Source: an uncultured bacterium (GTDB lineage: Bacteria > Methylomirabilota > Methylomirabilia > Rokubacteriales > CSP1-6). Taken from it: 7,216 bases of DNA. This document shows positions 1 through 5,592 of the stretch, in pieces. Location: assembly GCA_946479205.1 (NCBI GenBank), contig CAMLFJ010000165.1, positions 1-7,216 of the forward strand, written 5' to 3'. The notes below the pieces were generated by a model. The model worked only from the letters and a program-made list of their open reading frames with translations, was not told the origin of the DNA and did not search any database. Both the position numbers and the translations under genes were made by a program. Each line of letters begins with the position of its first letter. Position 1 is the stretch's first letter.

Positions 1-251
1 TGCGGAACGCGGCGGTCCCGGTGCTCACCGTGCTCGGGCTGCAGATCGGCACCCTGCTCGGGGGCGCGGTCATCACCGAATCGGTGTTCGCCTGGCCGGG
101 CATGGGCAAGCTGGTGGTGGACGCGATCTTCTTCCGCGATTTCCCGGTGGTGCAGACCGTGCTGATCTTCTCCGCCACCATCTTCGTGCTCATCAACCTG
201 CTGGTGGACCTGCTCTACACCGTCATCGATCCGCGGATTCGCTACTCGTGA
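1..251 (+). CDS. Dpp/Opp-type ABC transporter permease, DppB-like (3' fragment)
   Basis: This is the C-terminal end of an inner-membrane permease of the peptide/nickel importer class; the gene begins before the window and its first complete codon here is at position 3. The visible 82 residues start at the RNA..P end of the cytoplasmic EAA loop that docks on the ATPase. They continue with the family-typical LLGGAVITESVFAWPGMG segment and the RDFPVVQ turn, a last hydrophobic helix (VLIFSATIFVLINLLVDLLY) and the closing DPRIRY motif. By eye about 48 of these 82 residues match the DppB-like permease encoded at 3774-4724, so the two are paralogues and not a recent duplication. The stop codon overlaps the GTG start of the next permease (GTGA), which indicates translational coupling in one operon. 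Family assignment is firm; the transported substrate cannot be told. Confidence 0.93.
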   Translation, partial: RNAAVPVLTVLGLQIGTLLGGAVITESVFAWPGMGKLVVDAIFFRDFPVVQTVLIFSATIFVLINLLVDLLYTVIDPRIRYS

Positions 252-1114
252 CGGACCGCGCTCTCGAGGCGGCCCCTCCGACCGGTCGCCACCGCCCCCC
301 GAACGCGACCGCGGTGATCGGCGGGCTCCTGCTCGCGCTCGCGGTCCTGGCCAGCGTCCTCGCCCCGCTGCTCTCCTCGGCCGACCCGGTCAAGCCGCAG
401 TTCAGCCGGCGCCTCGCCCCGCCGTGGGGACTCGGGGGCACCGCGGCCCACGTCCTCGGCACCGACAACCTCGGCCGGGACATCCTCGCGCGCCTCCTGC
501 ACGGCGGCCGGATCTCGCTCGCCCTCGCCGCGGTCTCGGTCGTCATCGCGGCCGCGGTGGGCATCGTGGTGGGCCTGGTGGCGGGCTCGGGCGGCGAGCG
601 CGTCGACGCGATGTTCATGCGGCTGGCCGACGTGCAGCTCGCGCTGCCCGTCATCATGCTCGCGATCGCGATCGTCGCGGTGGTGGGCACGAGCCCGGCC
701 GCGCTGGTGGGCGTCCTCGCGCTGAGCGGGTGGGTACTCTACGCGCGGACGGTCCGCGCCAACGTGCTCACGATCCGGCGCCTCGAGTACGTCGAGGCCG
801 CCTACACCCTCGGGGCGAGCGATCTCCGGATCATCACCCGGCACATCCTGCCCAACACCCTGGCCCCGATCCTCGTGATCGGCTCGAGCCAGTTCGCCAC
901 CATGGTCCTGCTCGAGTCGGGCCTGAGCTTTCTCGGGATGGGGATCCAGGCCCCGCGACCGTCGTGGGGGCTCATGCTCTCCGAGGGCCGCGACTATCTC
1001 TCCAACGCGTGGTGGCTCGCGACGGTCCCCGGCCTCGCGATCTCGGTGGTCGTGCTCGGGGCGAACCTGCTCGGCGACGGGCTCCGGGACCTGCTGGACC
1101 CGCACGCGGGCTAG
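248..1114 (+). CDS. Dpp/Opp-type ABC transporter permease, DppC-like
   Basis: A complete 288-residue inner-membrane permease, the usual size for DppC/OppC proteins and the partner of the DppB-like subunit just upstream. A cytoplasmic N-terminus is followed by a first membrane helix (about residues 22-42). The DppC hallmark LGTDNLGRD lies at 70-78. Several further hydrophobic helices follow, then the EAA loop at 180-207 (EYVEAAYTLGASD then RHILPNTLAP), which contacts the ATP-binding subunit, then SGLSFLGMG and a C-terminal GDGLRDLLDP. The start is GTG at 248, overlapping the upstream stop by four bases. I see no Shine-Dalgarno sequence there, so expression probably depends on ribosomes finishing the previous gene. 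No ATPase gene follows: the next gene is on the other strand and its stop lies one base away. The ligand is unknown. Confidence 0.95.
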   Translation: MTDRALEAAPPTGRHRPPNATAVIGGLLLALAVLASVLAPLLSSADPVKPQFSRRLAPPWGLGGTAAHVLGTDNLGRDILARLLHGGRISLALAAVSVVIAAAVGIVVGLVAGSGGERVDAMFMRLADVQLALPVIMLAIAIVAVVGTSPAALVGVLALSGWVLYARTVRANVLTIRRLEYVEAAYTLGASDLRIITRHILPNTLAPILVIGSSQFATMVLLESGLSFLGMGIQAPRPSWGLMLSEGRDYLSNAWWLATVPGLAISVVVLGANLLGDGLRDLLDPHAG

Positions 1115-1115
1115 A

Positions 1116-2051
1116 TCAGGCGCGCATCAGCGGGGCGAAGCGGGCCATGCGGTCGAGGCTCTCCGCGAGGCTCTCGCTGCGGAAGTCGAAGATGAGCTCG
1201 CTCACTCCGAGCGCCGCGAACACCCCGATGTCGTCGGCGATGGCCTGCGGGCTCCCCGAGAACGGCCGGCGCTCCGCTCCCCCGGGAACGATCTGCCCCG
1301 CGTCGTAGATCGGCGCCTTGTAGGAGATCGTCAGGGTGGAGGGATCGCGGCCCTCCGCCTCGGTCAGGCGATGGAGCTCGGCGAGCAGGGCGCGCAGCTC
1401 GGGCGGCCGCAGCGGCGCGGCCGGGTTGGCCCCCACCGGGTGCCAGCCGTCGCCCAGGCGCGCGACCCGGCGGAGCGCCGCCTTGCTGTGGCCGCCGATC
1501 CAGATCGGCGGGTGCGGCTTCTGCACCGGATGCGGCAGGCAGCGGATCGCCTCGAAGCGGTAGAACTCGCCATGGAAGGAGGCGGGATCCTGCGTCCACA
1601 GCGTCTTGAAGATCCGGATGTACTCGTCGCTCGCCGCGCCCCGCCGGTCGAAGTCGGGGGCGCCGAGGGCCTCGAACTCCTCGCGCATCCACCCCACCCC
1701 GACGCCCACCGTGACGCGCCCGCCCGAGAGCACGTCGATGGTGGCGAGCATCTTGGCGGTCACCACCGGGTTGCGGTGCGGCAGGATCATCACGCTGCTG
1801 ATGAGACGCAGCGCGCGGGTCTTGCCCGCGATGAAGGCCATCAGGGAGAGCTGCTCGAGCTGGTCGCCCTGGCCGGGGAACGCGCCGCTCACCGTGTAGG
1901 GATACTTCGATCTGATCGTGACCGGGAACACGATGTGGTCGGCGATCACCACCGAGGAGAAGCCGAGCGCCTCCCCGCGCGCGACCAGCGTCTCGAGCGC
2001 CTCCGGCGTCGCGGTCTGGCCTCGGGTGGGGAGATAGAAGCCGTATCGCAT
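1116..2051 (-). CDS. LLM class (luciferase-like) F420/flavin-dependent oxidoreductase
   Basis: A 311-residue protein of the bacterial luciferase-like monooxygenase superfamily, a TIM-barrel enzyme class that uses reduced F420 or FMN. The pattern is closest to what is usually labelled the Rv2161c-type probable F420-dependent oxidoreductase family. Supporting segments are MRYGFYLPTRG at the N-terminus, the VIADHI strand at 35-40, SSVMILPHRNPV at 85-96, and LSGGRVTVGVGVGWMREEF at 108-126. A PPIWIGGHS strand follows in the C-terminal half, near the expected cofactor phosphate site. The ATG at 2051-2049 was chosen because AGGAGG lies seven bases before it and the protein then starts with the canonical first beta strand. 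No signal peptide is seen, so it should be cytoplasmic. It is divergent from the binding-protein gene and convergent with the upstream permease. Substrate and cofactor (F420 or FMN) cannot be decided from sequence alone; a link to the imported compound is inference. Confidence 0.93.
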   Translation of the reverse strand: MRYGFYLPTRGQTATPEALETLVARGEALGFSSVVIADHIVFPVTIRSKYPYTVSGAFPGQGDQLEQLSLMAFIAGKTRALRLISSVMILPHRNPVVTAKMLATIDVLSGGRVTVGVGVGWMREEFEALGAPDFDRRGAASDEYIRIFKTLWTQDPASFHGEFYRFEAIRCLPHPVQKPHPPIWIGGHSKAALRRVARLGDGWHPVGANPAAPLRPPELRALLAELHRLTEAEGRDPSTLTISYKAPIYDAGQIVPGGAERRPFSGSPQAIADDIGVFAALGVSELIFDFRSESLAESLDRMARFAPLMRA

Positions 2052-2060
2052 GGCGCGGCC

Positions 2061-2066
2061 TCCTTT
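2061..2066 (-). promoter_or_regulatory. ribosome binding site of the LLM oxidoreductase
   Basis: On the minus strand GAAAGGAGG precedes the ATG, with seven bases between AGGAGG and the start codon. This consensus site fixes the start at 2051 and argues against the upstream in-frame TTG at 2108, which is part of the -35 hexamer. Confidence 0.85.
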
Positions 2067-2079
2067 CGAATCGCGCCTC

Positions 2080-2108
2080 ACCCTAGGTGCGGGCGGAGGC
2101 GATGTCAA
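2080..2108 (-). promoter_or_regulatory. sigma70-like promoter for the LLM oxidoreductase gene
   Basis: Reading the minus strand, a perfect -35 hexamer TTGACA (2108-2103) is followed after exactly 17 bases by TAGGGT (2085-2080), which keeps the three most conserved -10 positions (T, A and the final T). Transcription would start near 2073. That leaves a leader of about 20 bases that contains the AGGAGG ribosome binding site of the oxidoreductase. Spacing and -35 quality make this the best promoter candidate in the window. It is a motif match only, without transcript data. Confidence 0.6.
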
Positions 2109-2123
2109 GGCCGCGCCGCCCGG

Positions 2124-2132
2124 TGATATACT
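2124..2132 (+). promoter_or_regulatory. extended -10 promoter element for the solute-binding protein operon
   Basis: TGATATACT on the plus strand is a TGn extension followed directly by TATACT, five of six matches to the -10 consensus. It stands out in very GC-rich surroundings. No good -35 hexamer is seen 17 bases upstream (GTCAAG at 2104-2109), which is tolerated by extended -10 promoters. The spot where a -35 would lie overlaps the -35 of the opposite-strand oxidoreductase promoter. A start near 2139 would give a leader of about 46 bases. Confidence 0.5.
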
Positions 2133-2147
2133 CGCCGCGCTCCGCCC

Positions 2148-2168
2148 GCCATGCCGGCGGCCGGTGGC
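2148..2168 (+). other. predicted stem-loop in the leader of the solute-binding protein gene
   Basis: GCCA (2148-2151) pairs with TGGC (2165-2168) and CCGG (2154-2157) with CCGG (2161-2164), leaving a CGG loop and a two-base TG bulge. The hairpin ends two bases before the AGGAGG ribosome binding site at 2171-2176, so it could protect the mRNA 5' end or tune translation. In DNA this GC-rich short hairpins arise by chance, so a function is only a possibility. It has no U tract and is not a terminator. Confidence 0.3.
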
Positions 2169-2170
2169 AC

Positions 2171-2176
2171 AGGAGG
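2171..2176 (+). promoter_or_regulatory. ribosome binding site of the solute-binding protein gene
   Basis: AGGAGG followed nine bases later by ATG at 2186. It decides the start of the binding-protein gene over the in-frame GTG at 2087 and ATG at 2102, which would put a basic, non-export-like extension before the signal peptide. Confidence 0.85.
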
Positions 2177-2185
2177 AAAGGCGCG

Positions 2186-3751
2186 ATGAGACGGAGACGG
2201 ATCTGGTCGTGGGCGACCCTGGCGCTGGCCGTGATGCTGACCGCCGGGGCGCCGAGCCTACCCGCGCAGTCGCCGAGCACGCTGGTGGTCGGGCTCGTGG
2301 CGGAGCCGGTCGGGCTCGACCCGGCCCAGGTCACCGATCTCAACTCCAGCCGCGTCGGGCGTCGGGTCGTGGAGACCCTCGTCGCCTTCGCGGACGAGTC
2401 CACCCAGATCGTGCCCGGGCTCGCGGAGTCGTGGACGATCGCCAAGGACGGGCTCACCTACACCTTCAAGCTGCGCAAGGGCATCGCCTTCCACGACGGC
2501 ACCCCGTTCAACGCCCAGGCGGTGAAGTTCTCCATCGAGCGGCAGATCAACCCCGAGCATCCGGCCAACAAGCTCGGCAAGTATCCGTTCGCCGCCTACT
2601 TCTTCGGCAACGTCAAGGCGGTGGAGCCGATGGACGACAGCACGGTGCGCTTCGTCCTCAAGGAGCCCCGCGCCTCGTTCCTGGCGATCCTCGTCGCGCC
2701 GGCCGCCTCCATCGTGAGCCCGACCGCGGCGATGAAATCCGGCCAGGACTACACGGTGAGCCCGGTCGGCACCGGCCCCTTCAAGTTCGCGTCCTGGGAC
2801 CGCGGGCAGCGCGTGGTGCTGGAGAAGAACCCCACCTACTGGCGCTACCCGGTCAAGGTGGACCGCGTGATCTTTCGCCCGGTCACCGAGGACCAGGCGC
2901 GGCTCACCGAGCTCCTCACCGGCGGGCTCGACCTGATCGTGGGGACCCCGCCCGACTTCGTCGCCCAGCTCGAGAACAATCCGAAGGTGACGCTCCAGAA
3001 GCAGGTGGGCGCGCACGTCTGGTACCTCGGGTTCAACAACACCAAGAAGCCCTTCGACGACAAGCGCGTCCGGCAGGCGCTGAACTACGCGGTCAACAAG
3101 GACGCGATCGTGCGCGACGTCCTGAAGGGCACCGGATCGGTCTCCAAGGGTCCGGTGCTGCCCGGCACCTGGGGTGACGAGGGCGGGCTCAAGCCATTCC
3201 CCTACGACCCGGAGCGCGCGAAGAAGCTCCTCGCCGAGGCCGGGCTGCCGAGCGGCTTCTCCACCACGCTCTGGGTGCCCGAGTCCGGTTCGGGCATGCA
3301 GTCGCCGGTGGCGATGAGCACGATCATCCAGTCGAACCTCAAGGCGGTCGGCGTCAACGTCACGCTCCAGACCATGGAGTGGGGCACGTTCCTCGCCAAG
3401 CTCCGCACCAAGGAGCAGGACATGTTCGCCCTGTCCTGGATGGCGGGCTCGGAGGATCCGGATCTCGTGATGTACCCGCTGCTGCACTCGAGCCAGTGGA
3501 CGCCGGTGGGCCCGAACCGCGCCCTGTACAAGAACACCCGGTTCGACGAGGTGCTCGCCCAGGCGCGGCTCGTGACCGACCAGGCCAAGCGGGCCGAGCT
3601 CTACCGGGAAGCGCAGCGCCTGCTCCACGACGATCCGCCGTGGATCTTCATCGACCACGAGGTGCAGACCGCGGCCTTCGCCAAGCGCGTGCAGGGCTTC
3701 AAGCTGCACCCGAGCTTCGACCTGCGGGTGGAGACGATCTCGCTGAAGTAG
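2186..3751 (+). CDS. peptide/nickel-type ABC transporter substrate-binding protein (SBP_bac_5 family)
   Basis: A 521-residue periplasmic binding protein of the DppA/OppA/NikA class (cluster C), a normal length for the family. The start chosen gives a classical Sec signal peptide: four arginines at 2-5, a hydrophobic core (about 6-22), and a likely cleavage after SLPA near residue 27. There is no lipobox cysteine, so it should be soluble in a Gram-negative periplasm. The mature part begins with TLVVGLVAEPVGLDPA. It then shows the family signature AESWTIAKDGLTYTFKLRKG at 80-99 with FHDGTPF after it, GTGPFKF at 195-201 and KNPTYW at 214-219. It heads an operon with the two permeases downstream. 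Extended -10 and ribosome binding site are visible upstream. The ligand (dipeptide, oligopeptide, metal chelate, sugar or other) cannot be read from these motifs, so no gene symbol is given. Confidence 0.95.
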   Translation: MRRRRIWSWATLALAVMLTAGAPSLPAQSPSTLVVGLVAEPVGLDPAQVTDLNSSRVGRRVVETLVAFADESTQIVPGLAESWTIAKDGLTYTFKLRKGIAFHDGTPFNAQAVKFSIERQINPEHPANKLGKYPFAAYFFGNVKAVEPMDDSTVRFVLKEPRASFLAILVAPAASIVSPTAAMKSGQDYTVSPVGTGPFKFASWDRGQRVVLEKNPTYWRYPVKVDRVIFRPVTEDQARLTELLTGGLDLIVGTPPDFVAQLENNPKVTLQKQVGAHVWYLGFNNTKKPFDDKRVRQALNYAVNKDAIVRDVLKGTGSVSKGPVLPGTWGDEGGLKPFPYDPERAKKLLAEAGLPSGFSTTLWVPESGSGMQSPVAMSTIIQSNLKAVGVNVTLQTMEWGTFLAKLRTKEQDMFALSWMAGSEDPDLVMYPLLHSSQWTPVGPNRALYKNTRFDEVLAQARLVTDQAKRAELYREAQRLLHDDPPWIFIDHEVQTAAFAKRVQGFKLHPSFDLRVETISLK

Positions 3752-3774
3752 CCGGGGGCACCCGGGCCGCCCGG
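3752..3774 (+). other. overlapping alternative hairpins between binding-protein and permease genes
   Basis: The 22-base gap can fold in two exclusive ways. CCGGG at 3752-3756 pairs with CCCGG at 3761-3765 (loop GGCA), or CCGGG at 3762-3766 pairs with CCCGG at 3770-3774 (loop CCG). The second fold includes the first base of the permease GTG start. Intergenic stem-loops after binding-protein genes are known in other importers (for example malE-malF) to keep the upstream message abundant relative to the permeases. Whether this short GC-rich sequence does so is inference. Confidence 0.35.
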
Positions 3775-4724
3775 TGGGTCGCTACCTCCTTCGCCGCCTG
3801 CTCCTGCTGGCGCCGGTGCTGCTGGGCGTGTCGGTCGTCGTCTTCCTCGTCCTGCATCTCTCGCCCGGCGATCCGGCCGAGATCATGCTGGGCTCGCAGG
3901 CCACCCAGGAGGACGTCGCCCGCCTGCGCGCGGCGCTCGGCCTCGACGAGCCGCTGCCGATGCAGTACGTACGCTGGATGGGGCACGTGCTCCAGGGCGA
4001 CCTCGGGCGCTCCATCCGGATGCGGCAGCCGGTGCTCCCCGAGGTGTTGATCCGCTTCCGGGCCACCCTGCTGCTCACCGCCACCGCACTGCTCCTCTCC
4101 ACGGTGGGCGGCGTCACGCTCGGGGTGCTCTCCGCCTCGCGCCCGAACTCGATGGTGGACCGGCTCAGCACGGTCGGATCGATCTTCGGCGCCAGCATGC
4201 CGAGCTTCTGGCTGGGCCTGGTGCTGATGGTGTGCTTCTCGCTCTGGCTCGGCTGGCTCCCCGCCTCCGGGATGTACTCCGCCCACGGCGGCGGCGGGCT
4301 GGGCGACCTGCTCGCCCACCTCGCCCTGCCCGCGATCACGCTGGCCGCCGCGTCCATGACGATCATCGCGCGGCTCACCCGCTCCACCCTGCTCGACATC
4401 CTGCGCCAGGATTTCGTGCGCACCGCGCGCGCCAAGGGCCTGGTCGAGCGCGCGGTGGTGCTCCGCCACGCCCTCCGCAACGCGCTGATCCCGACCGTGA
4501 CGGTGGTCGGCGTGCAGGCCGGCTACCTGCTGGGCGGCGCCATCTTCACCGAGACCGTCTTCGCGTGGCCGGGGGTGGGCACCCTGATGATCCAGGGCAT
4601 CCTCGCGCGCGACTTCCCGCTCGTGCAGGGCTGTGTGCTGGTCATCGCGCTCGTCTTCGTCTTCTTCAACCTCGCGGTGGACCTGCTCTACGCGGTGCTC
4701 GATCCCCGCATCCGGTACGAATGA
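3774..4724 (+). CDS. Dpp/Opp-type ABC transporter permease, DppB-like
   Basis: A complete 316-residue inner-membrane permease of the peptide/nickel importer class, close to the usual DppB length. It opens with the typical MGRYLLRRLLLLAPVLLGVS start and a first membrane helix (about 9-29), followed by the conserved HLSPGDP at 28-34. The EAA loop spans 213-240 (DFVRTARAKGL then LRHALRNALIP) and would bind the ATPase. TETVFAWPGVG, RDFPLVQ and the terminal DPRIRYE complete the fold. GTG at 3774 is the first possible start after an in-frame stop at 3744-3746. No convincing Shine-Dalgarno sequence lies at normal distance (the GGGGG run ends 15 bases away), so initiation may be weak or coupled to the binding-protein gene 22 bases upstream. 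Its stop overlaps the next start as ATGA. It is a clear paralogue of the fragment at the left edge. Confidence 0.95.
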   Translation: MGRYLLRRLLLLAPVLLGVSVVVFLVLHLSPGDPAEIMLGSQATQEDVARLRAALGLDEPLPMQYVRWMGHVLQGDLGRSIRMRQPVLPEVLIRFRATLLLTATALLLSTVGGVTLGVLSASRPNSMVDRLSTVGSIFGASMPSFWLGLVLMVCFSLWLGWLPASGMYSAHGGGGLGDLLAHLALPAITLAAASMTIIARLTRSTLLDILRQDFVRTARAKGLVERAVVLRHALRNALIPTVTVVGVQAGYLLGGAIFTETVFAWPGVGTLMIQGILARDFPLVQGCVLVIALVFVFFNLAVDLLYAVLDPRIRYE

Positions 4725-5578
4725 TCGCGCCGCCCGTGGTCCGCGCGATCCCGACCCGCCGGGCATCCCGCAATCACCTCGCGTGGGCGGCCGCGGTGGT
4801 CATCGCGGCCGCGGCCCTCGCCGGCCTGCTCGCGCCCGTCCTGCCCCTGATCGATCCCGACGCGGTGGACACCCCGAACCGGCTCCGGCCGCCCGGCGCC
4901 CCCGGGCACTGGCTCGGCACCGACGAGTTCGGCCGCGACATGCTGGCCCGCCTGGCCTGGGGTGCGCGCATCTCGCTGCTGGCCGGGGTGGGCACCGCCA
5001 CCGCGTCGATGCTGATCGGGGTGCTGCTGGGCGTGCACGCGGGCTACTGGGGCGGGCGGGTGGACACGGTGGTGATGCGCCTGACCGACATCCTGATGGC
5101 GTTCCCCTACATCCTGCTCGCCATCGCCATCGTGGCCGGCCTCGGCCCCGGCCTCACCAACGCGATGGTGGCCATCGCGATCGTGGGCTTCCCGATCTAC
5201 ACGCGGCTGGCGCGCGGCGTCGTGCTCTCGCTGCGCGAGCGCGAGTTCGTGGAGGCGGCGCGCGCGCTCGGCAGCAGCGACCGGCTGATCCTGCGCCGCC
5301 ACCTGCTCCCCCACCTGATGGCCCCGGTGGTGGTGGCGTGGAGCCTCGACGTGGGAGCCAAGATCCTCGCGACCGCGGGGCTGTCCTTCCTGGGGCTCGG
5401 CACCCAGCCGCCGACCGCGGACTGGGGGAGCATGCTCGCGACCGCGCGCACCTTCGTGATCCTGAGCCCGCACGTGGCACTGCTGCCGGGGCTGGCCATC
5501 TTCCTGGTGGTGCTGTCGCTCAACGTCCTCGGCGACGCGCTCCAGGACTACCTCGACCCGCGGATGCGCCACGGGTGA
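4721..5578 (+). CDS. Dpp/Opp-type ABC transporter permease, DppC-like
   Basis: A complete 285-residue inner-membrane permease, partner of the preceding DppB-like subunit. A short basic cytoplasmic N-terminus leads into the first membrane helix (about 20-41). The DppC hallmark LGTDEFGRD is at 65-73, and the RVDTVVMRLTDILMAFPYI stretch is characteristic of the family. The EAA loop is at 175-202 (EFVEAARALGSSD then RHLLPHLMAP), then AGLSFLGLGTQPP and the C-terminal GDALQDYLDPRMRHG. The ATG overlaps the previous stop (ATGA), implying translational coupling; the reading frame is open further upstream, but that part only shadows the DppB gene. The operon ends here without DppD/DppF-type ATPases, and the next gene is convergent 14 bases on. 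Function as a permease is firm; the substrate is not known. Confidence 0.95.
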   Translation: MIAPPVVRAIPTRRASRNHLAWAAAVVIAAAALAGLLAPVLPLIDPDAVDTPNRLRPPGAPGHWLGTDEFGRDMLARLAWGARISLLAGVGTATASMLIGVLLGVHAGYWGGRVDTVVMRLTDILMAFPYILLAIAIVAGLGPGLTNAMVAIAIVGFPIYTRLARGVVLSLREREFVEAARALGSSDRLILRRHLLPHLMAPVVVAWSLDVGAKILATAGLSFLGLGTQPPTADWGSMLATARTFVILSPHVALLPGLAIFLVVLSLNVLGDALQDYLDPRMRHG

Positions 5579-5592
5579 GCGCGGGCGGGGTA

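Noticed and set aside
2052..2108. Upstream TTG start that would extend the LLM oxidoreductase by 19 residues
   Set aside because: The TTG is part of the TTGACA -35 hexamer, the extension lacks conserved character, and the ATG at 2051 has a consensus ribosome binding site seven bases before it.
2087..2185. Upstream GTG (2087) or ATG (2102) start for the solute-binding protein
   Set aside because: These would put over 25 basic residues before the signal peptide, and the frame crosses the promoter and leader. ATG 2186 follows AGGAGG at nine bases and gives a normal signal peptide.
2258..3709. Minus-strand frame of 483 codons opposite the solute-binding protein
   Set aside because: It lies entirely antisense to a gene with firm family motifs, and its His/Arg/Glu/Leu-rich product looks like codon-bias shadowing.
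4232..4720. N-terminal extension of the second DppC-like permease to 4232
   Set aside because: The extension only reads through the DppB gene in another frame. The ATG at 4721, overlapping the stop as ATGA, gives the usual DppC length and N-terminus.
5579..5592. Bidirectional terminator between the convergent genes
   Set aside because: Fourteen bases contain no inverted repeat with a T tract on either side.
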